A DNA stretch of 64,000 nucleotides from Pseudomonas fluorescens (GTDB taxonomy: Bacteria; Pseudomonadota; Gammaproteobacteria; Pseudomonadales; Pseudomonadaceae): assembly GCF_902497995.1 (NCBI RefSeq), contig NZ_CABVII010000027.1, positions 1 to 64,000 on the forward strand. Direction: 5' to 3'. Position 1 is the stretch's first letter, and every line of letters starts with the position of its first letter. The notes under the pieces are model-generated. The model made no database searches. It was not told the DNA's origin and worked only from the letters and a program-made list of their open reading frames with translations. Made by a program: the position numbers and the translations under genes. This document shows positions 53,721 through 62,706 of this stretch, one piece after another.

Positions 53721-56468
53721 ATGAGCAGCTTTTCGCAACCGTCTCTTCATAGCGCAACGCCGACGCTTTCGGTAATTGACGCACGCGAACTACAGATTCG
53801 AAGCATTGCCTATCATTGCTCCGACGCCACTCAAACACCCGAGGCACGAATCACCCGCCAGGCTTTCGACGCACATGCGCGCCTGGAGTCCAGTTGGGAT
53901 CCACGGCTGTTTTCGGCTCAGCAAGCACCCAATCTTGCAACCAGATATTCTTTATCAGCCCTGCCATTGCTGACCAAAAGCGTCGATGCCGGGTGGCGGT
54001 TGAAACTCATGGGAAATGCAAACCAACTGCTTTGTGAATGGGATGGTCGACAGAGCCAGCGCCTGATTGGGTATGACAACTTGCTTCGCACCACCTTAGT
54101 AACGGAACACGCCGTCAACGAACCCTCGTGTGTAACCGAACGGATGACCTACGCCGACAGCCGCATTGAATTCAATACCCATAATCAATGCGGGCAGTTG
54201 ATTCGGCACGATGACACCGCCGGCAGTCTTTCCATCGATGAATATGGTTTGTCAGGCACAATCCTGTGCAAATCTCGACGATTCATGATTGACCTGCTGA
54301 TACCAGACTGGTCAGACATCGAAACTGAGCGCGACAAAAAACTCGAGCTCGAAATCTTTACTACTCGGTGGCTATTCAACACCACGAATGATTTGTTGAG
54401 CCAGACCGATGCACGGCGTAATCAACAGGTACTGGGGTATAACGTTGCCGGCCAGGTTAGACAGATTCAACTGAAACGCGAAGGCTTGCCCGAGAGAACG
54501 TTAGTCAGCAACCTTCTCTACAGTGCCACCGGCCAGATCGAAAGCGAGACTGTAGGCAACGGTGTTGAGATTACCCGGTGTTATGAGGCTGAAAGTAATC
54601 GCCTTTTGCGACTTACCTCCCGTCGGCCCGGTCACACCTTTCAGGATCATCACTACTTCTATGACCCTGTCGGCAATATCTCCCGCATTCTGGACTCGGC
54701 GCAGACCGTCCGCTACTTTAGCAACCAGCGTACTGAGCCCCTCAACACCTATAAATACGACTCTCTTTATCAATTGATAGAAGCAACCGGGCGTGAGTCC
54801 GTACCGGCCAGTCAAGGACCTGCGCTGCCCGAGTTGCAAACCCCTCTTATCGATCCGCAACGAATGAGTACCTATAAACAGACATTTTCATATGACGCAG
54901 CGGGGAATCTGTACACTGTCGTTCACGATGGCCGGAGCGGTTACACCCGAGAAATGGTAACTGCCCCTTCCAGTAATCGCAGCCTGTTGAGAGCAGGAAA
55001 TAAAGAACCAGACTTCAACAACAGCTTCGATCACAATGGCAATCTGCAGACGTTACTGCCGGGGGCACAGACCCTGCGCTGGAACACGCGAAATCAACTG
55101 AGTGAAGTCATTCAGGTCCTCAGGGATAACGCCCAGGATGACGATGAAGTCTATATCTACGATGGACAGGGCCAGCGGCTGCGAAAGACGCTTCGCGCTC
55201 GAACTAAATCTGGCGTCCGAAGTGCCGATGTACGTTATTTGCCAGGACTGGAAGTCCATTACAACAACGCTGTAGAAGTGCGCCATGTCATGAACATTGA
55301 AGCCAGCAATTGCAGCGTGCGGGTTTTGCACTGGGACGAAGAACCTCCCATAGACATTGTCAACAATCAGATTCGCTACAACCTGAGTGATCACCTTGGT
55401 TCCAGCACACTAGAACTCGATGAGGAGGCAGGCCTGCTAAGCCAAGAAGGTTACTACCCGTTCGGCGGCACTGCCTGGTGGGCCGCACGAAACTTGACAG
55501 AAGCCAAGTACAAAACCATTCGCTACTCCGGGACAGAGCGAGATACCACTGGACTTTACTATTATGGGTTTCGATATTACGCACATTGGCTACAGCGCTG
55601 GATTAATCCTGACCCCGCCGGAAACATTGATGGCTTGAACTACTACAAAATGGTCCAGAACAATCCACTGAGACTTAAAGACAGCAAAGGTCTCGCCCCG
55701 ATCGAGCCAATCGATGAGCATGAAACAAAAATGCTCGCGGCTGGACAGGCAATACTTTATCGACGTGCTGATCACTTGCCCTCTATCGATAAAGCCGAGT
55801 TCCTCGAAGATTATGCAACGATGCTTCAATTCACCAAAAAAGCGATCTCCGCACTCAGCGCTCCAAATTTATCGGATTCCACGCTGGAAAAACTAAAAAA
55901 TATTTTCGGTACAGACATGCAGGAAGAACACTTGAAACTTGCGGCGGACGCCGCCAGGAAAAAACTAGAGAAGACCTATAATGGAGGGTTAAAGGACCAA
56001 GCTACGGGAGATCGATTTGTATTTACCGAAAATAATCCCCAGAAACCCGTGCAAAGAGCACACCGTCACAAAAGTAAAAAACAGGGGACGGAGATTGTCT
56101 ATCTTAACCTAAAGGCTCGCGAGCAATCAGCCCCGCGTAGAGCCGGGACAATGTTTCATGAATTGACCCACGTTCATGCCAAAACTGCAGATTTTTGGTA
56201 CTTGTTTCCCTCGTCCGGGAAAAACGACACAGCAGCAACCATCGAGGGCGCCATGAATACCGCACTGGAGAAGTCCCGATTGATGGCCGAAAAGGGTCCC
56301 GATCAATCGAAGCTTAAAGACAAGAACAAAATAAAACTCATGAAACATATAGAAAAAGCACAAAAAAACTTCCATTCACCAGAAGCTCAAGTATTGAACG
56401 CAAAAATAGCAATTACCGTTCACAACGCTGATAGCCTAGCGGCACTGGCCCTCCAATTCAGACATTAA
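53721..56468 (+). CDS. TccC-like RHS toxin with a predicted aspzincin (M35-type) tip
   Basis: 915 aa from the ATG at 53721 (MSSFSQPSLHSATPTLSVID); an in-frame GTG 9 bases earlier is less likely, and no clear ribosome site exists. Residues 1-660 follow insecticidal toxin-complex TccC: IRSIAYHCSDATQTPEARIT, YDPVGNISRILDSAQTVRYF, YPFGGTAWWAARNLTEAKYK and the RHS core NPDPAGNIDGLNYYKMVQNN, with Asp631 and Asp637 as candidate autocleavage residues. The C-terminal tip (about 664-915) has HELTH (813-817) and T822-A-D824-FWY827, the HExxH plus TxDxxY layout of aspzincins, and NADSLAALALQF near the end. No TcA or TcB gene is in the window. Confidence 0.85.
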   Translation: MSSFSQPSLHSATPTLSVIDARELQIRSIAYHCSDATQTPEARITRQAFDAHARLESSWDPRLFSAQQAPNLATRYSLSALPLLTKSVDAGWRLKLMGNANQLLCEWDGRQSQRLIGYDNLLRTTLVTEHAVNEPSCVTERMTYADSRIEFNTHNQCGQLIRHDDTAGSLSIDEYGLSGTILCKSRRFMIDLLIPDWSDIETERDKKLELEIFTTRWLFNTTNDLLSQTDARRNQQVLGYNVAGQVRQIQLKREGLPERTLVSNLLYSATGQIESETVGNGVEITRCYEAESNRLLRLTSRRPGHTFQDHHYFYDPVGNISRILDSAQTVRYFSNQRTEPLNTYKYDSLYQLIEATGRESVPASQGPALPELQTPLIDPQRMSTYKQTFSYDAAGNLYTVVHDGRSGYTREMVTAPSSNRSLLRAGNKEPDFNNSFDHNGNLQTLLPGAQTLRWNTRNQLSEVIQVLRDNAQDDDEVYIYDGQGQRLRKTLRARTKSGVRSADVRYLPGLEVHYNNAVEVRHVMNIEASNCSVRVLHWDEEPPIDIVNNQIRYNLSDHLGSSTLELDEEAGLLSQEGYYPFGGTAWWAARNLTEAKYKTIRYSGTERDTTGLYYYGFRYYAHWLQRWINPDPAGNIDGLNYYKMVQNNPLRLKDSKGLAPIEPIDEHETKMLAAGQAILYRRADHLPSIDKAEFLEDYATMLQFTKKAISALSAPNLSDSTLEKLKNIFGTDMQEEHLKLAADAARKKLEKTYNGGLKDQATGDRFVFTENNPQKPVQRAHRHKSKKQGTEIVYLNLKAREQSAPRRAGTMFHELTHVHAKTADFWYLFPSSGKNDTAATIEGAMNTALEKSRLMAEKGPDQSKLKDKNKIKLMKHIEKAQKNFHSPEAQVLNAKIAITVHNADSLAALALQFRH

Positions 56469-56549
56469 CAAATGCCAAAATACCTGAGCAGCGATGGAGA
56501 CAACCCGATTACATCGATATGCGATCCCTCGATATACACTGCAATCTTG

Positions 56550-57515
56550 CTAAGTGTTCGTTTTCGCCCCTTGCCGATTTTCCACCCGCCGATCCTCCCG
56601 CGGACACCGCGCAAACCGCGCCCGATAACTGCGGGTGAAATACGACGGCGACTCAAACCCGCAGGCAATACTCACCTCCAGCACGCTCATATCCGTCTGA
56701 CGCAACAACTTCCGGGCCTTTTCCAGCCGCAAGCGCAGGTAGAAGTTACTCGGCGTGTCATTCAAATGCAGGCGAAACAGGCGCTCCAGCTGCCGGCGCG
56801 TCACCTTGATCGATTCCGCCAACTCCAGCGTGCTTAACGGCGGCTCGCTGTGCTGCTCCATCTCGCCAATCACCTGCACCAGTTTCTTGTTGCTGATGCC
56901 ATACCGCGTGGCGACTTCCATGCGTTGGTGGTCTTTGCGCGGGCGAATGCGGCCGAGTACGAATTGTTCGCTGACCTGGATCGCCAGTGCCGGACCGTGG
57001 GCCTGGCCGATGAGGTCGAGCATCAGGTCGATGGAAGCGGTGCCGCCCGCAGAGGTGATACGCCGACGGTCGATCTCGAACAGCTCCTGGGTGACGCTGA
57101 GTTGTGGGTAAGACTCCTTGAAGGCGTCGATGGCTTCCCAGTGCAAGGTCAGGCGATGGCCATCGAGCAGGCCGGCCTCGGCGAGGACGAAGCTGCCGGT
57201 GTCGATGGCGCCGAGGGTCACGCCTTCGTGGTCCAGGCGGCGCAGCCAGTGCTCCAGTGCCGGGGTGGCGAATTTCAGCGGTTCGAAACCGGCGACCACC
57301 AATAGGGTTGCACCTTTTTTCAGCGGTTCCAGCGCCGCGTCGGCGTTGACCGACATGCCGTTGCTGGCCAATACCGCGCCACCGTCGGCGCTCAGCACAT
57401 GCCAGCGATACAGCTCGCCGCGAAAGCGATTGGCGACCCGCAGCGGCTCGATGGCCGAGATGAAACCGATGGCCGAGAAGCCCGGCATCAACAAGAAGTA
57501 GAAATCCTGGGACAT
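56550..57515 (-). CDS. cdhR: CdhR, GATase1/AraC-type regulator of carnitine catabolism
   Basis: 321 aa from the ATG at 57515 (MSQDFYFLLMPGFSAIGFIS). The N-terminal amidotransferase-like domain (about 3-165) lacks the catalytic Cys, here GAIDTGSFVLAEAG, so it senses ligand. The C-terminal AraC HTH pair (about 215-315) includes STLELAESIKVTRRQLERLF and SVLEVSIACGFESPSYFTRS. It is divergent from caiX, the same order as PA5389-PA5388, where CdhR activates carnitine genes on binding carnitine. Confidence 0.9.
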   Translation of the reverse strand: MSQDFYFLLMPGFSAIGFISAIEPLRVANRFRGELYRWHVLSADGGAVLASNGMSVNADAALEPLKKGATLLVVAGFEPLKFATPALEHWLRRLDHEGVTLGAIDTGSFVLAEAGLLDGHRLTLHWEAIDAFKESYPQLSVTQELFEIDRRRITSAGGTASIDLMLDLIGQAHGPALAIQVSEQFVLGRIRPRKDHQRMEVATRYGISNKKLVQVIGEMEQHSEPPLSTLELAESIKVTRRQLERLFRLHLNDTPSNFYLRLRLEKARKLLRQTDMSVLEVSIACGFESPSYFTRSYRARFARCPREDRRVENRQGAKTNT

Positions 57516-57578
57516 GAAGCGCACTCGGTGGGCAGGTAGCTGTTGATACGCCACTTGCGCGCGGCATTCAAGAGCACA

Positions 57579-57613
57579 GGTCGCCGCAGTGCAAGAGCTG
57601 GTCGCCGTAGTGC
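57579..57613. promoter_or_regulatory. CdhR operator candidate: 14-bp direct repeat with 21-bp period
   Basis: GGTCGCCGCAGTGC (57579-57592) and GGTCGCCGTAGTGC (57600-57613) differ at one base and start exactly 21 bases apart. A TATGCT -10-like hexamer follows at 57628-57633, so the second half-site would overlap the caiX -35 region, as for class II AraC activators. Confidence 0.65.
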
Positions 57614-57661
57614 GCTTTCACGGGGGCTATGCTGCGTAACTTGGCATCACCGGCGCACGGC

Positions 57662-57681
57662 GCATCCGGTCTTACGGATGC
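57662..57681. other. Hairpin in the caiX leader
   Basis: GCATCCG (57662-57668) pairs with CGGATGC (57675-57681) about 40 bases before the caiX start. It may stabilise or modulate the transcript. Confidence 0.4.
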
Positions 57682-57722
57682 AGACGCCGGACCCACAATA
57701 ACGTCTGCCGAGGAACCCCGAC

Positions 57723-58667
57723 ATGAAACGACTGATCAGCAGCTGTGTTCTTGCACTCAGCGGTACCGCCTTATTGAGCGCCGGTGTCATGGCGGCCGAA
57801 CCTGCTTCATGCCAGAACGTACGCATGGGCGTCGTGAACTGGACCGACGTGATCGCCACCAGCGCGATGACCCAGGTCCTGCTCGACGGCCTCGGCTACA
57901 ACACCAAACAAACCAGTGCGTCCCAGCAAATCATTTTCGCCGGGATCCGCGACCAGCGCCTGGACCTGTTCCTGGGCTACTGGAACCCGTTGATGACACA
58001 GACCATCACGCCGTTCGTCCAGGCCAATCAAGTCAAGGTGCTGGAAGCGCCCAGCCTGAAAGATGCCCGCGCCACCCTCGCCGTGCCGACTTACCTCGCC
58101 GACAAGGGCCTGAAAACCTTTGCCGACATCGCCAAATTCCAGAAAGAACTGGGCGGCAAGATCTACGGCATCGAGCCTGGCTCGGGCGCCAACACCCAGA
58201 TCAAGGCGATGATCGCCAAGAATCAGTTCGGCCTGGGCAAGTTTCAGCTGGTCGAGTCCAGTGAAGCCGGCATGCTCGCCGCGGTGGATCGCGCCGTGCG
58301 GCGCAAGGAAGCGGTGGTGTTCTTCGGTTGGGCGCCGCACCCGATGAACGTTAACGTGCAGATGACTTACCTCACTGGCAGCGAAGACGCCCTGGGCCCG
58401 AACGAAGGCATGGCCACGGTCTGGACCGTCACCTCGCCGAACTACGCACAGCAATGTCCGAACATTGGTCGCTTGCTCAGCAACCTGACCTACACCGCCG
58501 ATGACGAGAGCCGGATGATGCAGCCGTTACTGGAGCACAAGGACGCTTTCGAATCGGCCAAGCAATGGTTGATGGATCACCCGCAAGACAAACAACGCTG
58601 GCTCGAAGGCGTGACCACCTTCGATGGCAAACCGGCGGCTGAAAACCTGAAATTGACCACCAAATAA
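57723..58667 (+). CDS. caiX: CaiX, carnitine/choline-type periplasmic binding protein
   Basis: 314 aa with a signal peptide (1-24, ALSGTALLSAGVMAAEP). OpuAC-type fold with aromatic cage residues around LFLGYWNPLMT, IEPGSGANTQIKAM and FFGWAPHPMNVN. CaiX delivers carnitine to the CbcVW ABC transporter encoded elsewhere. It is the first gene of the carnitine operon under the CdhR repeat, and 74 bases separate it from cdhC. Confidence 0.92.
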   Translation: MKRLISSCVLALSGTALLSAGVMAAEPASCQNVRMGVVNWTDVIATSAMTQVLLDGLGYNTKQTSASQQIIFAGIRDQRLDLFLGYWNPLMTQTITPFVQANQVKVLEAPSLKDARATLAVPTYLADKGLKTFADIAKFQKELGGKIYGIEPGSGANTQIKAMIAKNQFGLGKFQLVESSEAGMLAAVDRAVRRKEAVVFFGWAPHPMNVNVQMTYLTGSEDALGPNEGMATVWTVTSPNYAQQCPNIGRLLSNLTYTADDESRMMQPLLEHKDAFESAKQWLMDHPQDKQRWLEGVTTFDGKPAAENLKLTTK

Positions 58668-58741
58668 ACCCGATTGAACCACTGATTCGCAGCCCGACCG
58701 GGCTGCGGACGGAATCATCACGCCTGCAAGGAACCCCCCTC

Positions 58742-59629
58742 ATGAACCACGACGTCATCATCACCTGCGCACTCACCGGTGCTGGCGACACGAGCGCCAG
58801 AAGCCCACACGTGCCGGTCACCCCGAAACAAATCGCCGCGGCAGCCGTGGAAGCCGCCAAGGCCGGTGCCACCGTGGTTCACTGCCACGTTCGCGACCCG
58901 CAAACCGGCAAATTCAGCCGTGACGTGGCGCTGTATCGCGAAGTGATGGAGCGCATCCGCGAGGCAGACGTCGACATCATCGTCAACCTCACCGCCGGCA
59001 TGGGCGGCGACCTGGAAATCGGCGCGGGCGAGAACCCGATGGAGTTCGGCCCCAATACCGACCTGGTCGGCCCGCTGACCCGTCTGGCCCACGTCGAAGA
59101 ACTGCTGCCGGAAATCTGCACTCTCGATTGCGGCACCCTGAACTTCGGCGACGGCGACACCATCTACGTGTCCACCCCGGCGCAGTTGCGTGCCGGCGCC
59201 AAACGCATTCAAGAGCTGGGCGTTAAGCCTGAGCTGGAAATCTTCGACACCGGTCACCTGTGGTTCGCCAAGCAGATGATCAAGGAAGGACTGCTGGACA
59301 ACCCATTGTTCCAGCTGTGCCTGGGCATTCCGTGGGGCGCGCCGGCGGACACCACCACCATGAAAGCCATGGTCGACAACCTGCCGGCCGACGCGGTCTG
59401 GGCCGGGTTCGGCATCGGTCGCATGCAGATGCCGATGGCGGCACAAGCGGTGCTGCTGGGCGGCAACGTGCGGGTCGGTCTTGAGGACAACCTGTGGCTG
59501 GACAAGGGCGTGCTGGCGACCAACGGCCAACTGGTCGAGCGCGCCTCGGAAATTCTCAGCCGCCTCGGCGCCCGGGTTCTGACACCGGCTGAAGGCCGGG
59601 CAAAAATGGGCCTGACCAAGCGCGGCTAA
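58742..59629 (+). CDS. cdhC: CdhC, dehydrocarnitine cleavage enzyme (BKACE family)
   Basis: 295 aa DUF849 beta-keto acid cleavage enzyme. Zinc-binding VHCHVRDPQTGKFSRD near residue 43, the segment NLTAGMGGDLEIG and E-rich FDTGHLWFAKQ are typical. It cleaves 3-dehydrocarnitine with acetyl-CoA to betainyl-CoA and acetoacetate. It is followed by cdhA after a REP pair. Confidence 0.92.
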   Translation: MNHDVIITCALTGAGDTSARSPHVPVTPKQIAAAAVEAAKAGATVVHCHVRDPQTGKFSRDVALYREVMERIREADVDIIVNLTAGMGGDLEIGAGENPMEFGPNTDLVGPLTRLAHVEELLPEICTLDCGTLNFGDGDTIYVSTPAQLRAGAKRIQELGVKPELEIFDTGHLWFAKQMIKEGLLDNPLFQLCLGIPWGAPADTTTMKAMVDNLPADAVWAGFGIGRMQMPMAAQAVLLGGNVRVGLEDNLWLDKGVLATNGQLVERASEILSRLGARVLTPAEGRAKMGLTKRG

Positions 59630-59643
59630 ACCCACACACAATA

Positions 59644-59741
59644 CCTGTAGGAGCGAGGCTTGCCCGCGAAGAGGCCAGTACATCCACTACGTACTCTGCG
59701 GCCGGACCACCGTCTTCGCGAGCAAGCTTCGCTCCTACAGG
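59644..59741. repeat. REP inverted pair
   Basis: CCTGTAGGAGCGAGGCTTGC and CGAGCAAGCTTCGCTCCTAC, between cdhC and cdhA. Confidence 0.85.
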
Positions 59742-59767
59742 ATCACCGAACTTTTTAGGACGTCGCC

Positions 59768-60733
59768 ATGACCTTTATCACCGAAATCAAAACCTTCGCA
59801 GCACTCGGCAGCGGTGTGATCGGCAGTGGCTGGGTCTCCCGCGCCCTCGCCCACGGCCTCGACGTGGTGGCCTGGGACCCGGCGCCCGGTGCCGAGGCGG
59901 CCCTGCGCAAACGCGTCGCCAATGCCTGGGGTGCACTGGAGAAACAAGGCCTGGCAGCCGGCGCATCACAGGATCGCTTACGCTTTGTCGCGACGATTGA
60001 AGAGTGCGTTCGCGATGCGGATTTCATTCAGGAAAGCGCCCCGGAACGTCTGGACCTGAAGCTGGAACTGCACAGCAAGATCAGCGCGGCGGCCAAGCCC
60101 GATGCCCTGATCGGCTCCAGTACTTCGGGGCTGTTGCCGAGTGAGTTCTACGAGAGCTCGACACACCCGGAACGCTGCGTGGTCGGGCATCCGTTCAACC
60201 CGGTTTACCTGTTGCCGTTGGTGGAAGTGGTTGGTGGCAAAAACACTGCGCCCGAAGCCGTTCAGGCGGCGATGAAAGTGTACGAATCCCTCGGCATGCG
60301 TCCGTTGCATGTGCGCAAGGAAGTGCCAGGATTTATCGCCGACCGCCTGCTCGAAGCGCTGTGGCGTGAAGCGCTGCACCTGGTCAACGATGGCGTGGCG
60401 ACCACCGGTGAAATCGACGATGCGATTCGTTTTGGCGCGGGCCTGCGCTGGTCGTTCATGGGTACATTCCTGACTTACACCCTGGCCGGTGGCGATGCGG
60501 GCATGCGCCACTTCATGGCGCAGTTCGGGCCGGCGTTGCAATTGCCGTGGACGTACCTGCCGGCGCCGGAATTGACCGACAAATTGATCGACGATGTGGT
60601 GGACGGGACCAGTGATCAGCTGGGCACGCACAGCATTTCGGCGCTGGAGCGCTATCGTGATGATTGTCTGCTGGCGGTGCTGGAGGCGGTGAAGACCACC
60701 AAAGAGAAGCATGGGATGGCGTTCAGCGAGTAA
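59768..60733 (+). CDS. cdhA: CdhA, L-carnitine dehydrogenase
   Basis: 321 aa of the 3-hydroxyacyl-CoA dehydrogenase type. NAD site FAALGSGVIGSGWVSRALAH; catalytic His in VVGHPFNPVYLLPLVEVVGG; C-terminal dimerisation domain with GAGLRWSFMGTFLTYTLAGG. It oxidises L-carnitine to 3-dehydrocarnitine. Part of the caiX-cdhC-cdhA-cdhB run, though REP pairs on both sides may reduce read-through. Confidence 0.93.
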   Translation: MTFITEIKTFAALGSGVIGSGWVSRALAHGLDVVAWDPAPGAEAALRKRVANAWGALEKQGLAAGASQDRLRFVATIEECVRDADFIQESAPERLDLKLELHSKISAAAKPDALIGSSTSGLLPSEFYESSTHPERCVVGHPFNPVYLLPLVEVVGGKNTAPEAVQAAMKVYESLGMRPLHVRKEVPGFIADRLLEALWREALHLVNDGVATTGEIDDAIRFGAGLRWSFMGTFLTYTLAGGDAGMRHFMAQFGPALQLPWTYLPAPELTDKLIDDVVDGTSDQLGTHSISALERYRDDCLLAVLEAVKTTKEKHGMAFSE

Positions 60734-60752
60734 CTAGCCAGCAGGTCCGGCC

Positions 60753-60848
60753 TCTTCGCGAGCAAGCCCGCTCCCACATTGATCTGCTGCGTGACATAGA
60801 TTGTATTCACACCTCAAATCACTGTGGGAGCGGGCTTGCTCGCGAAAG
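60753..60848. repeat. REP inverted pair
   Basis: CTTCGCGAGCAAGCCCGCTC and its complement, between cdhA and cdhB. Confidence 0.85.
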
Positions 60849-60884
60849 CGACATTCCTGTCACCACACATCCTGGATCCTGATC

Positions 60885-61361
60885 ATGCCCACCCTCACCA
60901 CCTACCAAACCAAAATCATCCCCGATTGGGTCGACTATAACGGCCACCTGCGCGATGCCTTCTATCTGCTGATTTTCAGCTACGCCACCGACGCGCTGAT
61001 GGATCGGCTGGGCATGGACAGCAACAACCGCGAAGCCAGCGGCAACTCGCTGTTCACCCTCGAACTGCACCTCAACTACCTGCACGAAGTGAAGCTCGAT
61101 GCCGAAGTCGAAGTGCACACGCAGATCATCGGCCACGACAGCAAACGCCTGCACCTCTACCACAGCCTGCACCTGGTGGGCGATGACAAGGAGCTGGCGG
61201 GCAATGAGCAAATGCTGCTGCACGTCGACCTCGCCGGGCCGCGATCCGCGCCGTTCAGTGAAGAGACCTTCAGCAAGCTGCAAGCCATCGTCGCCGAGCA
61301 AGCCGACTTGCCCACCCCCGCCTGCATTGGCCGCGTGATCGCTCTACCCCCGGCAAAATAA
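60885..61361 (+). CDS. cdhB: CdhB, betainyl-CoA thioesterase (hot-dog fold)
   Basis: 158 aa from the ATG at 60885 (MPTLTTYQTKIIPDWVDYNG); the longer frame starts inside REP DNA. The 4HBT motif DYNGHLRDAFYLLIFSYATD holds the catalytic Asp. It hydrolyses betainyl-CoA to glycine betaine and CoA, joining the carnitine route to the gbc pathway. The next gene starts 26 bases later. Confidence 0.88.
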   Translation: MPTLTTYQTKIIPDWVDYNGHLRDAFYLLIFSYATDALMDRLGMDSNNREASGNSLFTLELHLNYLHEVKLDAEVEVHTQIIGHDSKRLHLYHSLHLVGDDKELAGNEQMLLHVDLAGPRSAPFSEETFSKLQAIVAEQADLPTPACIGRVIALPPAK

Positions 61362-61386
61362 CCACCCCCGAACAAGGAGATCGCCA

Positions 61387-62550
61387 TTGAACACCGCCGC
61401 CGCTTTTGCCGACTTCCGCACCTACCCGTTGATCAGCGCGCTGGCTGGCGTGCAGACCCTGGCGGATCGCGTCCTGGTGAAGTGGGCCGATGACCGCGTC
61501 AGCCCCTTTCATCATCAATGGCTACGGGACAACTGCCCGTGCCCGCTCTGCGTCTACACCGTGACCCGCGAGCAGGTGTTGGAAATCGTCGATGTCGAAG
61601 AAGATCTGGTGCCGGCAGAGACGAGCGTCGATGCCGAAGGCTGCCTCTGCATCGCATGGCAGGACGGCCACCGCAGTCGCTTCGATCCGGGCTGGCTACG
61701 GGCCCACGCCTATGACGATGAGTCCCGCGCCGAGCGCCGTGCCGGCAAACCGCAAGCCAGGCTTTGGAACAGCGATTTGCAGTTGCCGGTGTTCGACTAC
61801 CAGGCACTGATGCACAACAACGACGCCTTGCTGCAGTGGCTGCTGGCGGTGCGCGACATCGGCCTGACCCAGGTCCGTGGCGTGCCCACCGAGCCTGGCT
61901 CGCTGAAGCTGATCGCCCAGCGGATTTCCTTCATCCGCGAGAGCAATTTCGGCGTGCTGTTCAACGTGCAATCCAAGGCCGATGCCGACAGCAATGCCTA
62001 CACCGCCTTCAACCTGCCGCTGCACAGCGACCTGCCGACCCGGGAGCTGCAACCGGGGCTGCAATTTCTGCATTGCCTGGTCAATGACGCCGACGGTGGC
62101 GAGAGTGTTTTTGTCGACGGGTTCGCCATCGCCGCAGCCTTGCGCCAGGAAGATCCCGAAGCGTTCCAGGCCTTGTGTGAAATCCCCGTTGAGTTTCGCA
62201 ACAAGGACCGTCATAGCGACTACCGCTGCCTCGCGCCGATCATCGCCCTGGATGCTTTCGGGCAGGTGTCGGAGATCCGCATGGCGAACTTTCTGCGCGG
62301 TCCGTTCGAGGCGTCGGTGGAGCAGATGCCCAAGCTGTATCGCGCTTATCGCCGGTTCATTGCCATGACCCGCGAGCCTCGATTCAGGCTGATGCAAAGG
62401 CTCAATCCCGGGGAGCTGTGGTGTTTCGACAACCGCCGTACCCTCCATGCCCGCAATGCCTTCGACCCGGCCACGGGCGCGCGGCATTTCCAGGGTTGCT
62501 ATGTTGACCGGGATGAATTGCTGTCGCGCATCCTCGTGTTGCAACGCTGA
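61387..62550 (+). CDS. Gamma-butyrobetaine hydroxylase-like Fe(II)/2-oxoglutarate dioxygenase
   Basis: 387 aa from a TTG start (61387), supported by AAGGAG 7 bases upstream and no better ATG. The N-terminal DUF971-type zinc module (WLRDNCPCPLCVYTVTREQV) and the C-terminal TauD/TfdA fold with HSD (FNLPLHSDLPTRELQPG) and distal His (RTLHARNAF) are as in gamma-butyrobetaine hydroxylase. It would make L-carnitine from gamma-butyrobetaine with 2-oxoglutarate and O2. It sits last in the carnitine operon. A trimethyllysine-type activity is possible. Confidence 0.85.
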   Translation: MNTAAAFADFRTYPLISALAGVQTLADRVLVKWADDRVSPFHHQWLRDNCPCPLCVYTVTREQVLEIVDVEEDLVPAETSVDAEGCLCIAWQDGHRSRFDPGWLRAHAYDDESRAERRAGKPQARLWNSDLQLPVFDYQALMHNNDALLQWLLAVRDIGLTQVRGVPTEPGSLKLIAQRISFIRESNFGVLFNVQSKADADSNAYTAFNLPLHSDLPTRELQPGLQFLHCLVNDADGGESVFVDGFAIAAALRQEDPEAFQALCEIPVEFRNKDRHSDYRCLAPIIALDAFGQVSEIRMANFLRGPFEASVEQMPKLYRAYRRFIAMTREPRFRLMQRLNPGELWCFDNRRTLHARNAFDPATGARHFQGCYVDRDELLSRILVLQR

Positions 62551-62563
62551 ACCGCGTCATCGT

Positions 62564-62630
62564 TCTTCGCGAGCAAGCCCGCTCCCACATTTGAACGCGT
62601 ACTCCTGTGGGAGCGGGCTTGCTCGCGAAG
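62564..62630. repeat. Short REP pair
   Basis: CTTCGCGAGCAAGCCCGCTC and its complement, just after the hydroxylase-like gene. Confidence 0.85.
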
Positions 62631-62670
62631 ACGCCAGTACAAACACCCCAAATCTCCCGGATTCACAGGC

Positions 62671-62706
62671 AAAAAAAACCCCGATCAAGCCGTGACAGGA
62701 TCGGGG
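62671..62706 (-). terminator. Minus-strand terminator-like hairpin
   Basis: CCCCGATC (62679-62686) pairs with GATCGGGG (62699-62706). On the minus strand the stem is followed by eight T. No minus-strand gene ends just before it, so it may stop read-through from gbdR or an antisense transcript. Confidence 0.6.
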
